From assembly GCF_900177345.1 (NCBI RefSeq), contig NZ_FWZT01000004.1, positions 124,001-188,000 of the forward strand: 64,000 nt of DNA, in the 5' to 3' direction. The DNA is from Pseudobacteriovorax antillogorgiicola (GTDB lineage: Bacteria > Bdellovibrionota_B > Oligoflexia > Oligoflexales > Oligoflexaceae). The position numbers and the translations under genes were made by a program. Position 1 is the first letter of the stretch. The number at the start of each line of letters is the position of its first letter. Of the stretch, positions 24,873 to 34,661 are shown piece after piece. Below the pieces are notes generated by a model. The model saw nothing but the letters and a program-made list of their open reading frames with translations, had not been told where the DNA came from and made no database searches.

Positions 24873-26267
24873 TCAAAGAGCATCCATACTCCGTCTTCTT
24901 ATCTTAGCAATGCAATCGTCGACTAGAAGTTCGCCATCTTTAAACACCGTTCGAAGTACATCATCTCTCTGATCATTAGAGTCCACGGTCTCCAAATTGC
25001 CATCAACTCCATAAACTAGTTTGAATCGCCCTCGCTTGGACTTTTTGAATGTAGCAGTTACAGGTTCCTTATATACATCGATCTCAGAACCATCAATGGT
25101 TACAGAAGAGCATTTAAATGCAAACTTTAGGGTGTCCCGATTGAGCTTCTGAAGTAAGGCTCCACCGCTTCCAAAGGCAATATTATCGGCTGCATATCCA
25201 CACTCAGTCATTCGCTTCAGAATCTGCTTGCAAGTCTCAAGATCAACACCATCACCTTGGATTAGCCTAAGCTGAGGTGGAAGCAGCTTGTATCCTTTGG
25301 CAGTTGTCTGGTAGCCAAACTTATTAGTCAAGATATCAAGGCACTTAATGACCACATCTACCGGGTCGCCTGAGTCAGGCCTAATGACAAGGGTTCCATC
25401 TCGTGATAGAACTTTTTCTTTAAGTGCATCCCCCCAATATTCAGAGCATGCTTTAAAAATATCGAAACTATCTGAAACACAGGCTACAAGTCCTGTTGGA
25501 TATTGGTCCAACATGTTCTCCATTGCCTTTAGCTCACCTTTGCGACCCCAACTAGTGATTGTTGAATGCTCACTAGCAGGTATTGAAAAGGCAGGCATTT
25601 CATCCGCGCCGTAGTAGTCTGAAAGCAAGCTAATTGCCGCCATGGTGTCGCTACCTAGAAAATTAAAAAGGTGAGCAGCACCGAGGATTGCAGCAGATTC
25701 ATCAGAAGATACGCCCCGATAGCCAAAATCATGGAGTTTAAATTCTAGGCCCGCAACTGCTAGAGGATCGCTGGTTTCTTGGAGGTAGTAGGCGATAACC
25801 CTTTTGAACGCTAGAGACTGAGTCGCAACAGTTGTTGGCGCCCAAACATGGGTTAGGATTGTTTCTACAAAATTCGTGAGCCAAGGCACTTCTGGATCGG
25901 TATTGACGACAGTCATCAAAACGTTTTTTCCATCGATAATAAGACCTTCTGGAACGGCTTTGATTTCTAGGGGAAGTCGTCCATCATAGGTCTCTAGGAT
26001 GTACTCCCAACCCTTCCTATTGAAGTTTTCCTCACCCATGTGAGCAGCAATAACTTTTTCAGCTTGGTCGATTTTTTCTTTTGTTACAACTTTTCCTAAG
26101 AGGTAACGCTTTAAAATATACTGAAGTCCAGCAAACATCGTGTGATTAAACGCTCCTCCGCGAGACTCGAAGTAGCTATAAACATATTGGGTTCCTTTTG
26201 GGTATTGCTTGAAGTGAGAAAATTTGTAGCTATCGGATTTTAGGATGAGGTTGTCTAGTAGGTTCAT
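24873..26267 (-). CDS. nadV: Nicotinamide phosphoribosyltransferase
   Basis: The 464-residue protein matches the NAMPT/NadV family in length and sequence, opening LILKSDSYKFSHFKQYP and ESRGG and continuing to SIPASEHSTITSWG, where His234 corresponds to the catalytic histidine of human NAMPT. Other conserved blocks are KLHDFGYRGVSS, VSDSFDI, LVIRPDSGDP, RLIQGDGV and AFGSGGALLQK. It joins nicotinamide to PRPP to give NMN, the first step of the nicotinamide salvage route that skips nicotinamidase. The next step is made by the enzyme encoded immediately upstream. The 135-base spacer carries several hairpins. The set may be transferable: this gene pair is often seen in phages and plasmids. Confidence 0.95.
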   Translation of the reverse strand: MNLLDNLILKSDSYKFSHFKQYPKGTQYVYSYFESRGGAFNHTMFAGLQYILKRYLLGKVVTKEKIDQAEKVIAAHMGEENFNRKGWEYILETYDGRLPLEIKAVPEGLIIDGKNVLMTVVNTDPEVPWLTNFVETILTHVWAPTTVATQSLAFKRVIAYYLQETSDPLAVAGLEFKLHDFGYRGVSSDESAAILGAAHLFNFLGSDTMAAISLLSDYYGADEMPAFSIPASEHSTITSWGRKGELKAMENMLDQYPTGLVACVSDSFDIFKACSEYWGDALKEKVLSRDGTLVIRPDSGDPVDVVIKCLDILTNKFGYQTTAKGYKLLPPQLRLIQGDGVDLETCKQILKRMTECGYAADNIAFGSGGALLQKLNRDTLKFAFKCSSVTIDGSEIDVYKEPVTATFKKSKRGRFKLVYGVDGNLETVDSNDQRDDVLRTVFKDGELLVDDCIAKIRRRSMDAL

Positions 26268-26297
26268 ATATTTATTCCCTTTTTAAATTTGATCTGC

Positions 26298-26316
26298 TTT
26301 AGCCACCATGGCTAAA
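26298..26316. promoter_or_regulatory. Palindrome TTTAGCCA-N3-TGGCTAAA before nadV
   Basis: The two 8-base arms are perfect inverted repeats with a three-base centre, lying about 30 bases upstream of the NAMPT start on the minus strand. The inner word TAGCCA...TGGCTA is also found upstream of the NMN adenylyltransferase gene at 27494. Next to it are two shorter stem-loops, GCTCC/GGAGC (26332-26347) and GCTGAG/CTCAGC (26360-26381). The site could be an operator or part of an RNA element; no known NAD riboswitch was recognised. Confidence 0.5.
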
Positions 26317-26402
26317 ACCTTTTACTCTGAGGCTCCATCACCGGAGCTTCTAGGGCACTGCTGAGAAATCACCTCCTCAGCTTATCTCAACGGACACTCT
26401 TG

Positions 26403-27434
26403 CTAATATCTTCGCGTGAAATAGCGAATGATGTGAATATGATCTTCAAAAAACTCTGCAGACCGCTCATAGGCCTCTTCAATGGGCATCCACCAAGCCT
26501 TTGCTGCATCGTCTCCGCCTTTCACCTCGGGAAGCCTTCCCCCATCGGAAAGCTTAAAACAGAATCCGTGTGTTACTGTCCTGCCACGGAGACTTCTATC
26601 TGGGTGGTCAAACACTTTTGATTCCGGATTCAGATTTTTTAGATAGTCAGCATTAATGTTGATCGAGGTTTCTTCTTTGAGCTCCTTGATAGCATTATCG
26701 AGGAGACCTTTTCTGACGTTAAGGTGGCCCCCCGGAAGAGCTAGCATGCCCACCCCCGGATTCTGTCCGCGCTCTACCACGAGCACGCAGCCATTTTTTA
26801 TAACCACAGCATCGGTTGTGATGAAAACAGGTGGATAGGGCAGGCTTTGGAATTGCTCCTTGTAGCCTTCATAAAATTGATACTCTTTCTGAAGCGCAAC
26901 AAAGTCATCTTCCATAACCCATTCTATGAGAAACGCCTTCACCCCCCTTGGGACATCTTTGATGTTCTTAGGGTTTTTCCCTTCAAATAGCTTTCTCCTG
27001 ATATCGGTTGCAGAAAGGTTCTTATTAGGCACGTGTATGATCTCTCGCTTCCAGCTATCTGGAAGGGAAGCTATGTAGTAGCTACTTTCGTCTTTATTGC
27101 AGCCTGTAAGGCAGACTTTTCCAGAAATATTAAGCTCAGACATTTTCTGCTCAACCAACCTTGCAATCTCAGAAAACCATTGAGTGTCATTGTAGAGGTA
27201 GTCACGAGCAAATACTAAGTGCACACGCTGCAAGTCGTCATCGTTGAGAGATCTTTCAATCATCTCTCGACGTTGGTCGCCCGAAAAGGGGTTTTTAGGT
27301 GTCCTTGATGTCCTATCGGAACCAATAACGAGTATGAGTGTCTCTGCAATTTCGAGGGATCGTTTGATTTCTGATAGATGGGAGTTGTGTAGTGGTTGGA
27401 ATCTTCCAATAAATACAGCGACTTTATAAGTCAT
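26403..27434 (-). CDS. Bifunctional NMN adenylyltransferase / Nudix hydrolase (NadM-Nudix)
   Basis: The 343-residue protein joins two domains. Residues 1-180 form a cytidylyltransferase-fold NMN adenylyltransferase with GRFQPLHNSH (10-19, HxxH in place of the usual HxGH) and LSATDIRRKLFEG (140-152). Residues 205-343 are a Nudix domain with the box starting GGHLNV at 235; the ELKEE core glutamates are kept, but the first box glutamate is Lys and the following Arg is Lys. It would turn NMN plus ATP into NAD, with the Nudix half cleaving ADP-ribose or related nucleotides. It lies upstream of NAMPT in the same transcript direction, forming a two-step nicotinamide-to-NAD route. The sequence does not allow certainty that the Nudix half is active. 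Confidence 0.9.
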   Translation of the reverse strand: MTYKVAVFIGRFQPLHNSHLSEIKRSLEIAETLILVIGSDRTSRTPKNPFSGDQRREMIERSLNDDDLQRVHLVFARDYLYNDTQWFSEIARLVEQKMSELNISGKVCLTGCNKDESSYYIASLPDSWKREIIHVPNKNLSATDIRRKLFEGKNPKNIKDVPRGVKAFLIEWVMEDDFVALQKEYQFYEGYKEQFQSLPYPPVFITTDAVVIKNGCVLVVERGQNPGVGMLALPGGHLNVRKGLLDNAIKELKEETSININADYLKNLNPESKVFDHPDRSLRGRTVTHGFCFKLSDGGRLPEVKGGDDAAKAWWMPIEEAYERSAEFFEDHIHIIRYFTRRY

Positions 27435-27493
27435 CGGGCAAGCTCCTTGCGCTCTTCACCATGTTCTGATCACTAACCTTAAGTGATCCTTTT

Positions 27494-27514
27494 GCTAGCC
27501 AAACACTGGCTAGC
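27494..27514. promoter_or_regulatory. Palindrome GCTAGCCA-N5-TGGCTAGC before the NMN adenylyltransferase gene
   Basis: Perfect 8-base arms with a five-base centre lie about 60 bases upstream of the start of the minus-strand NMN adenylyltransferase gene. The core TAGCCA...TGGCTA repeats that at 26298, with a spacing that differs by two bases. The same word before both genes of one pathway suggests common control. Confidence 0.5.
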
Positions 27515-27665
27515 ATGCTAACTATCGGCCATTTATTACCAAAAGTAAAGCAAAGAATTAGAGTATTTTGGGCCATGGGACACCTTGTGGTAAACTTACA
27601 GATTCCCCCGGCCGCCTGTTTTCTATAACTCTTAGCTATATTTCAATTTAAGGTCTTTCGATAGC

Positions 27666-29474
27666 CTAAGCAATTTGGCCGTCGTCTTCATTCGGTAGTG
27701 GAGGAAGCTCATTTCGAGTCTCCTCTTGCTTCAGCTGTACTGAATCATTCTCAATACTCTTCAGCTCCGAAGCACTCGGATCTATATTTTTAGCCTTAAA
27801 TGCATTGGTTAGACCGTTGATATCGCTGCCTTTTAGCCCAAGTTCTCCTAGTAAGGAGTCTAGAAGAGGAGCTTGCGCCCGATATTTGAGCGCGCTGTTT
27901 ACAACTTGATCAGCAAGATTGCTGCTAGAAGAAGGGCCTGTGCTGTGCTGAGAGCCACTCGCGTTACTTAGACCATCGAGCTGGAAGATTTTAATACCTT
28001 CGATGCTTTCCATTGGTTTAACGCTTTCCCGAATAATACTTTCAAGGTTCTTAATCAAGTCTAGTTTAACTTTCATGTCGACTTGATCGCTAGAGAGTAG
28101 ATTGGCTGCTTCATTCAATGCTTTTTGGCCTTCAGCCTCAACTGTATATCGAACTTTTGCCGCCTCCGCTCGCGCTGTTTCAGCTTGAGCTTCACCTTCT
28201 GCAACGATTCTAGTCTTTAAGGCTTCAGCCTCAGCTTCAATTTTCATTGCTTCAGCCTTATCGTCAGCAGCCTGTTTTTCCGCTTCAGCTGAAACCTTGA
28301 TAGCAATAGCGGCTCGTTCGGCTTCTTTAGTTGCTTCAATCAATTCGATCTGCTTAGCTCGCTCGGCAATCTCAGTCTCTCTTGCAGATTTCACTGATTC
28401 CTCGGCTTGAACTGCCAAAGCGCGAGCTTTATCGGCAACTGCTTTTGCCTCAGACTGAGCCTTAGACTTTTCTGCGATTGCGATCTCTCGCTCCTGATTG
28501 GCGATTTCTATCATCTTCTGTTTTTCAATCTGCTGGGTTTCAACTTCTTTTTGCTTTTTGATTCGCTCTTCTTCAATGGCTCGCTCCGCGAGGATTTGGC
28601 TTTGGTCAATTTCCTGCTTGGCGGCGATTTCTGCTTGTTGAGCTTCCTTTTGCTTTGCAAACTGCTCTTTCGCAATTGTAGATTCCTGACTTGCTCGTTC
28701 TAAGGACACTTCTTGTTCCTGTTTTAATTTGGCATACTCTGATTCCCTATCGATCTCCAATTTAAGCCTCTGACTCTCCAGGTTTTTATTAGATATCTGA
28801 ATTTCAGTATCCTGCTCGATGTCGTTTCGAATCTTTCTACGTCGTTCAATTTCTTCTGTAAGTCGAGTCAAACCTTCAGCATCGAACGCATTATTAGGGT
28901 TGAAAAACTCTTTTGAAGTTTGGTCTAGGCCTGTGAGAGACACAGACTCTAGCTCTAAGCCGTTCTTTAAAAGGTCTTCCATGACAGCTTGCTGGACTTT
29001 CTGGACAAAATCGATCCGTTTTTCGTGAAGCTCTGTCATACTCATTTCTGCTGCAACAGCTCTTAGAGCATCGACAAACTTGCCTTCTACCAAGTCCTTT
29101 AGCTCTTCTCGTTGCATAGTTCTTTGACCGAGTGTTTGAGCAGCATTGGCTATGGAGTCTACTGTTGGCTGAACCCGGACGTAGAACTCAGCTACTACAT
29201 CCACTCGCATGCGATCGCGGGTAATAAGAGCCTGGTTTTTATCCCGGCGTACCTCTAGTCTGAGTGTATTCATATTTACAGGAATGACTTCGTGGAGTAC
29301 AGGAAATACTAAAGCACCCCCATTCATGACTACCTTTTGACCTCCAAATCCAGTACGAACGTAGGAGATCTCCTTCGAAGCCCGCTTGTACAGTCGAGCA
29401 AAGATGATACCAAAAGTAATCAATCCACCAAAAATTATCCCAGCGATAGTCAAGATTGAAGTAGATGCTTCCAT
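27666..29474 (-). CDS. Flotillin-like (YqiK/SPFH) membrane-scaffold protein
   Basis: ATG 29474 is chosen over a TTG at 29480 because AGGA lies seven bases upstream. The 602-residue protein has an N-terminal hydrophobic anchor (about 8-28), an SPFH/band-7 domain (about 35-210, with KVVMNGGALVFPVLHEVIPVN and SLTGLDQTS), and a very long alanine/glutamate-rich coiled coil (about 220-470) of the flotillin type. The C-terminus includes a SSDQVDMKVKLDLIKNLE region and a low-complexity serine-rich patch. Flotillins form oligomeric assemblies in the inner membrane and organise membrane microdomains. It starts directly downstream of the YqiJ-like gene, with 13 bases between, which matches the known YqiJ-YqiK pairing. 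Confidence 0.92.
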   Translation of the reverse strand: MEASTSILTIAGIIFGGLITFGIIFARLYKRASKEISYVRTGFGGQKVVMNGGALVFPVLHEVIPVNMNTLRLEVRRDKNQALITRDRMRVDVVAEFYVRVQPTVDSIANAAQTLGQRTMQREELKDLVEGKFVDALRAVAAEMSMTELHEKRIDFVQKVQQAVMEDLLKNGLELESVSLTGLDQTSKEFFNPNNAFDAEGLTRLTEEIERRRKIRNDIEQDTEIQISNKNLESQRLKLEIDRESEYAKLKQEQEVSLERASQESTIAKEQFAKQKEAQQAEIAAKQEIDQSQILAERAIEEERIKKQKEVETQQIEKQKMIEIANQEREIAIAEKSKAQSEAKAVADKARALAVQAEESVKSARETEIAERAKQIELIEATKEAERAAIAIKVSAEAEKQAADDKAEAMKIEAEAEALKTRIVAEGEAQAETARAEAAKVRYTVEAEGQKALNEAANLLSSDQVDMKVKLDLIKNLESIIRESVKPMESIEGIKIFQLDGLSNASGSQHSTGPSSSSNLADQVVNSALKYRAQAPLLDSLLGELGLKGSDINGLTNAFKAKNIDPSASELKSIENDSVQLKQEETRNELPPLPNEDDGQIA

Positions 29475-29487
29475 AAACAATTCCTAA

Positions 29488-30123
29488 TTAGTGAATTTTC
29501 CAGTCGATACTATTGTCTTTAAAACCAATATATGAAGAGCCCTTTTGACTCAAAACGATAACATGTTCTCCTTGACTCCAGCATTCGTCTTGCTGTTCGG
29601 GCTCTATCATAATGTAGTGGGTTTGCCCGTGTTCGTCCTTTAGTTTTGCTTGAGCTGGGTTATTGGCTTTAGCCGTTCCTAAAGTTATGGTTGCAATCTT
29701 CCCCACAAAGCTTGATCTTTCTACGGCAGAGGATTCATCTTGAGGCATGATTTTAGCAATTAAGGCTGAACCAATTGTCATCATAGGCACAGCAAGAATG
29801 AGAGCCGGTAGCCAGCTAACCCAAACAGGAAGGTCGAACCCAAACAAGCCTATAGTGATTCCGTGAAGGAGATAACCTGATAACCCGAAACATAGGAAAA
29901 ACAGGACAATCAAAAAAGAAGAGGGAATTTTTCTTATATGGAAAAGAGACAGACCATTCTCTATGACTGGAGTGCTGCCAAGATCAATTTCGATCATTGC
30001 TTCGAAACTAGAGAGAAACCCCGTTCCTAAAATAAGACCCAAGAGTTCTAGGGTAAATATGAGGCAAACAACTGTCAGGCTTGCGGTAAAAAGGACATTA
30101 CTATCGTGCAGTAAAAATTCCAT
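29488..30123 (-). CDS. YqiJ/NfeD-type membrane protein with OB-fold domain
   Basis: ATG 30123 gives 211 residues and is favoured over the longer frame because the extra N-terminal 27 residues are unlike a membrane protein; the upstream GGAG is about 12 bases away, so the start is not settled. There are three or four membrane segments (about 13-37, 75-95, 108-130), then a C-terminal OB-fold-like domain starting near SSFVGKIATITLG and ending SSYIGFKD. YqiJ proteins associate with the flotillin YqiK, whose gene follows here 13 bases later. A role in organising the membrane is inferred from family. Confidence 0.82.
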   Translation of the reverse strand: MEFLLHDSNVLFTASLTVVCLIFTLELLGLILGTGFLSSFEAMIEIDLGSTPVIENGLSLFHIRKIPSSFLIVLFFLCFGLSGYLLHGITIGLFGFDLPVWVSWLPALILAVPMMTIGSALIAKIMPQDESSAVERSSFVGKIATITLGTAKANNPAQAKLKDEHGQTHYIMIEPEQQDECWSQGEHVIVLSQKGSSYIGFKDNSIDWKIH

Positions 30124-30581
30124 GATGATCGATTGGCTCCAGCCATTGGTAAGTGGGCAGATCGAGTGGATGAACTGGCAGTTTATTCGGCTTCGCCGTT
30201 GCAAGACTGTACTTGAGCCGAAAAAATTGTTTTAAAGAGCCAAGACTCCAATGCTTTTATTCGTTCCGACTTGAGATTTACAATTCTTTTTTGGAGTAAA
30301 TATGAGCGAATATATTCACGTATTTATCCATTCGACTTAATCTCAGACATCTCTACACCTATTGATAGACTCTTACTTCCTAGAAATATTGCGATAAAAA
30401 TCTGGGTGAAAATAGATCATCGAACGCCCTAGCCTGACGAGTTCTACCCATGGCATCAGGGTCATTGGGAAGCAAGCCGCAGGAGAGTGGCTTTCGAGTA
30501 TGTCATTTGGGATTGTTTCAGGTAGAGTCCGCTATGCTTTAGCGAACCCCATGCGCAAATTAATGTTTTTTTGAAAAGCGG
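30124..30581. other. Intergenic region, 458 bases
   Basis: It lies upstream of the YqiJ-like gene and downstream of the phytase gene. A small stem CGCTA/TAGCG around 30530-30544 is the only structure noticed. The upstream promoter of the YqiJ-YqiK pair should be here; no gene seen. Confidence 0.5.
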
Positions 30582-31916
30582 CTAGCGCGGGTTCCAGTAC
30601 CGATTAGCTTTCAGTGCTCCGTCAAAAGACTGAATCACGTCTCTCATATCTATGTATTTATAGTTCGCATTCACGGTACTGCCATCCGATGAGGTGTTCT
30701 GATCATCGTGCACGACCATCATCCCATTTGGAAAATGGGGAAGAGGCGCACTCATAATTGCCAAGCCATCTGAATCTGTGACTTTATCAAAGAGTCGACT
30801 ATCATCGATTTTTAAGCTACCAAGGTAGCCACTGTCCTCATTGCCATCAGATTCAGACATCTTCTCTAGATCAAAGAAAGCAAATTGACTAATGCCTTGC
30901 ATGGAGGCTATGAGGTAACCCTTGCCCTTACCCCTATGGTAGAGGGATAAGCCCTCGACATCATCAGTAAATGGAAACTCACCAGCCGGGACTCCATCAA
31001 CTTTACTGCCCGTGACTCTCACAGCAAGACTAGGCTCGTTGTCGAGTTCGTCTAGGTCGACACGCCAGATGCCGAGCCTCTCCATACCGATATATACGAC
31101 CTCGTTTTCCTGATCTACAACACATCCCTCAAGTTGATGGCCACTTTCCTCGAATTCCGCAGCGACTACGGCTTCAATTCCACCTTCTTGATCAATCTCT
31201 TCACGTTCGTCAGGGTCTGAATTGTAGTCATGTGTGACATCTTTCAGGATGAGTTCTTTAATAAATGCTTGTTCCGTAGCAGATGTGTACTTCGTCAGAT
31301 CTATCGATGGTAGAGCCTTAGAAACAAACTTGTTTCGATAGCCTTTGAGGTGGTAAATGAGTACCTTTCCGCTTTTTAGAGGCAAGAAGACAAGGGCATC
31401 TCGTTTGTTCTCTGGATGCTTACTGGTACAAATTCCGTAAGGCTCATCGGTCAATGGTATCTCCGGGAGGCTTTTAATTCTGGTGATACCTCGGCGATCA
31501 GAAATGCTGAAAAGCGAGATAGAATCATTTTTCCGGTTACTTGCCACGGCGAGGTCTATGCTTTGCTTATCAAGTCCGACATCATAGGCAATATCCACAT
31601 TGTTTAGTCGCCCGACTTTGAATGATTCTATTTCCTTGCCATTCAAATCATAAACGTAGAGGCCCCCATCGCCCGAACTGCCATCATCATTATCTTTGTT
31701 TTTGCTAACGCCAAGAACGAGCGAGCGCTTAGCATCAGTGGGATGAAGCCAGATCTCGGCATCGTCTGTTGAATCAAGCCCCTGCGGAATCGGGGTTGTC
31801 TCTGCTACGGGGCTAACCACGACGGTGTCTTTGAAATGGGAGCCATAGCCTAGCGATGCTAAAGAGCCTAAGCAAAGTCCTAAAATACCTACTTTTGACA
31901 TGGAAAATGCTGTCAT
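30582..31916 (-). CDS. Beta-propeller phytase (3-phytase)
   Basis: The 444-residue precursor has a signal peptide (MSKVGILGLCLGSLASLGYG after a few leader residues, with cleavage near YGS). The mature part has the hallmarks of BPP phytases: the opening TDDAEIWLHPTDAKRS, GDGGLYVYDLNGKEIES, NNVDIAYDV, DEPYGICTS, and a later VDGVPAGEFPFTDDVEGLS block, which carry the acidic residues that bind calcium. Beta-propeller phytases are six-bladed, calcium-dependent enzymes that release phosphate from phytate outside the cell or in the periplasm. AAAGGA lies before the ATG at 31916. A phosphate-scavenging role in the environment is inferred. It is monocistronic. Confidence 0.92.
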   Translation of the reverse strand: MTAFSMSKVGILGLCLGSLASLGYGSHFKDTVVVSPVAETTPIPQGLDSTDDAEIWLHPTDAKRSLVLGVSKNKDNDDGSSGDGGLYVYDLNGKEIESFKVGRLNNVDIAYDVGLDKQSIDLAVASNRKNDSISLFSISDRRGITRIKSLPEIPLTDEPYGICTSKHPENKRDALVFLPLKSGKVLIYHLKGYRNKFVSKALPSIDLTKYTSATEQAFIKELILKDVTHDYNSDPDEREEIDQEGGIEAVVAAEFEESGHQLEGCVVDQENEVVYIGMERLGIWRVDLDELDNEPSLAVRVTGSKVDGVPAGEFPFTDDVEGLSLYHRGKGKGYLIASMQGISQFAFFDLEKMSESDGNEDSGYLGSLKIDDSRLFDKVTDSDGLAIMSAPLPHFPNGMMVVHDDQNTSSDGSTVNANYKYIDMRDVIQSFDGALKANRYWNPR

Positions 31917-32367
31917 AAATAATCCTTTTCTAAAATTTTTCTGTAGCTAGCAGATTTGATTTGCCTAGCAATAAATTCAAGGATAATTTTCAGCAAAGAT
32001 TTTAACCATGCCACTTCACCAGTCTCTATTGGGTCTTGAGCTACTCAACCTCATGGCAGCACTTGACACCTCTCGGACCTTCACAATTTTCACGCGTGTT
32101 CCAGGGGTAAATAGCGATGCGTTGGCCAGTGTAGTGCGGTTTGTTCTACTCAAAATAACTGTGAGGGCAATAGAAAAGTACTAGAACCTGTCTTAAGGAT
32201 AAGAAGTTTTTTCGGTCATTCAAATCAAAAAGGATAATTCAGGAGGCATGTAAGAGGGAAAAGTAGCATTCTCATCTCTCTATGCCTACTTTCGATGACG
32301 CCCTCCCATGTTCAAGGAATTATTATCTGGATCATAAGAGGCTTATGCGTGTTTAGCTTATTGGCTA
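31917..32367. other. Intergenic region, 451 bases
   Basis: This is upstream of phytase and downstream of the cyclase receptor on the minus strand. A small stem CATAAG/CTTATG lies at 32333-32347, close to the cyclase stop, and may aid termination. Nothing else recognised. Confidence 0.5.
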
Positions 32368-34377
32368 CTACGCTCCTTTAAGTTCAATTTGATTCTTCTC
32401 TTTACTGTGGTCAACTCCAATTCGCACCTGCCTGATATTGAAGTATTTGTAGTAGAGCCACCGAGCTTCCTCATCATCTCGAATTCTTAAGCCATGAAGA
32501 TCAAGCTTGGTATAGTCGTCTTGCAGATCGGCAGATAGGTTTTTATACACTTCATCAGAAATAATTGTAATGCTGCCTTTTTTTAGCCTCTGCTTTTGAA
32601 TCAGAACCCGGCGCATGCTTTCATAGCGATTGGCCTTGATGATGGCATCACCGAAAACATCGTATTGCTTCATCCCAATTTTAGGAAAAGAACCCTTGAT
32701 TTCACCCGCAGCGATTCCAATAGAGCTAAGAATCTCACGATCTTGAAAGTGGGTTCGAGCTAGCTGATATAGAATTTGATTGAATTGGTCTGCAAGCAGT
32801 ACGGCATTATCATAGATAGATCCTGGAGACTTAAAGGGAAACCCAATGGAGCAAAGAAAACCATCGCCCACTTCCTTGATCATAAATGCATTTGCTACCA
32901 GCTCATGGGGATCGTAATAGGATATCATAAGTCGGTGACACCGCTTCATTACCGCTTCGAAAAACTCATAATTGATATTATAGCCGAGTCGGCTGCTATC
33001 TTGGATGTCAAAAAATATGACGCAAGCAGATGATGAGTTTACAGGCATAGTTTCTTCCAATTGAAGGCCACCTTCCATCTGACTGAGTTGATGAGGGTAG
33101 AACACTTTATCGAGCTGCTTATGATAGTGATACTTTTGATTCATCTCTGTTCTGGTTTTTTTTCTTTCTAAATTCAAGCGGTATCCAAGAGCGATAGATA
33201 GGATCAAGCCTTCGAGTGCCACCCCTATGTTTTGAAGGTTCATTGTCAGATCATTGATAGGTATAAGTCCTTGTGTGGTGCCCATAAATGATAGATTGCC
33301 AATGACGAGCAATAGCCAAGCCGCTGTGAAGTACTGAGCCAACCGATATTTGCGAATGGAGGCGGAAATGCTCGCCACGATGATGGTGATGCTTGCTAAG
33401 GAACCACTGACAATCGTAAACTCGACGGCCTCTGGGGAAAGGTCAGTGGCAAGACAAGCGATAATTGCAAGGATAGCCAGTGCGGAACAAAATTGCATAG
33501 CTCGCATCCAGAACCGCATAGACTCTGCCATGTTTAAGAAGGAAATTGCAAAGATGCTGGCAAAAACTACGGTCACTTGACCACCGATCACCACACCGTA
33601 GTTTGTGAACCAATTGATTGACTCTCGGGTCGGGTCGATAAACACCAGCAAACCTGAGAACCCTACCAAACTCCATGTAGCTGAAATATAATACAGAAAG
33701 TAGTAGAAGAAATAGCGATCTCTGGCACTGAGGAAGATGAAAAAGTTAAAGACTGCCATGGTTACCATTCCTCCAAAACATAGTCCTAGACTCAATGTGA
33801 GCATACGAACCCGACTAAGGAATGGCTCTGGGTACCACATATCAAGATGGGTGATGATGGGGCTGTTAGTCTCAAATCGAAGGAGTAAGTGGCTTGTCAC
33901 GAGGCTTGGATCAGGCTGGAAAGTGAAAAGATGATGTTTGATTTCACGGTTTGAGAAGGGTCTTAAATCACCGACGGCACTTTTTTTAACCACCTTCCCC
34001 TGGTCGTTGAGCTGATAGAAGTCGAGTTTATCAACCAATGGAAACGGATATTCGATTATGAATTCGTGGCCGTTGGGATTCAAAATAGTGACATATAGCC
34101 AAATTTGTTTCTGCTGCACCCCTACAGCGCTAACCTTAAGATCTTTGAATAAGTGCCTCAACTGAAACGCAGATTTAGGAGTAATCAAGGAATCCTGACT
34201 CATCATTTTAAGATGTTGATTGATTTGTGGGCCTTGAGCGTCGCTATGGATCACGAAAAGTCGATCAGCTTCACTCCCTAAGCATAGATTGCTTAGGAGA
34301 GTAAGCATGAAGACCAGGACAAATGGAATCACTTGACCTATTATTGAGTGAGTGTTTTTTCTAGTGGTTGTCTTCAA
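32368..34377 (-). CDS. 7TMR-DISM receptor with class III adenylate/guanylate cyclase
   Basis: The 669-residue protein has a signal sequence (about 1-35), a DISM extracellular domain (about 40-190), seven membrane helices (about 200-400) and a class III cyclase domain (about 455-640). Cyclase motifs include VIFFDIQDSS (metal-binding Asp residues), FMIKEVGDGFLCSIG, GIAAGEIKG, and QYDVFGDAIIKANR. These are the usual Mg-ATP-binding elements; the substrate-specifying residues would decide between cAMP and cGMP. It would make a cyclic nucleotide second messenger in response to an outside signal. The next gene upstream is divergent, so it is monocistronic. It is the second of three DISM receptors with different outputs in the window. 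Confidence 0.9.
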   Translation of the reverse strand: MKTTTRKNTHSIIGQVIPFVLVFMLTLLSNLCLGSEADRLFVIHSDAQGPQINQHLKMMSQDSLITPKSAFQLRHLFKDLKVSAVGVQQKQIWLYVTILNPNGHEFIIEYPFPLVDKLDFYQLNDQGKVVKKSAVGDLRPFSNREIKHHLFTFQPDPSLVTSHLLLRFETNSPIITHLDMWYPEPFLSRVRMLTLSLGLCFGGMVTMAVFNFFIFLSARDRYFFYYFLYYISATWSLVGFSGLLVFIDPTRESINWFTNYGVVIGGQVTVVFASIFAISFLNMAESMRFWMRAMQFCSALAILAIIACLATDLSPEAVEFTIVSGSLASITIIVASISASIRKYRLAQYFTAAWLLLVIGNLSFMGTTQGLIPINDLTMNLQNIGVALEGLILSIALGYRLNLERKKTRTEMNQKYHYHKQLDKVFYPHQLSQMEGGLQLEETMPVNSSSACVIFFDIQDSSRLGYNINYEFFEAVMKRCHRLMISYYDPHELVANAFMIKEVGDGFLCSIGFPFKSPGSIYDNAVLLADQFNQILYQLARTHFQDREILSSIGIAAGEIKGSFPKIGMKQYDVFGDAIIKANRYESMRRVLIQKQRLKKGSITIISDEVYKNLSADLQDDYTKLDLHGLRIRDDEEARWLYYKYFNIRQVRIGVDHSKEKNQIELKGA

Positions 34378-34661
34378 AAGTATCCTCCAGAATACCTTTC
34401 GGCTTTGTAATATCCTTGTGGATAGGCATTTCTTGCCGGAAAATTTCTCTAGGAAAGTAGTTTTTATGGGGCTATCTACGATCGAGACAACAAGGACTTT
34501 AGTAGTTTAAAGGGATGGATTTGATTTCAGCTAAACGTTCATTCTTACCTGGGCGATACCGCTGGAGACGTGGGTTCGGAAGGGGCTTGGGCTCATGAAC
34601 TTGTACTGATTCGTAATACGCTAAGGTAGGCGACCACAAGACTTGTGTAAGGATGAATGGC

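Noticed and set aside
26268-26402. NAD+-I or NAD+-II riboswitch in front of nadV
   Set aside because: Hairpins are present but I do not recognise the conserved bases of these classes.
28407-28703. Plus-strand open frame inside the flotillin gene, leucine- and phenylalanine-rich
   Set aside because: It is an antisense reading of the Glu/Ala/Lys coiled coil.
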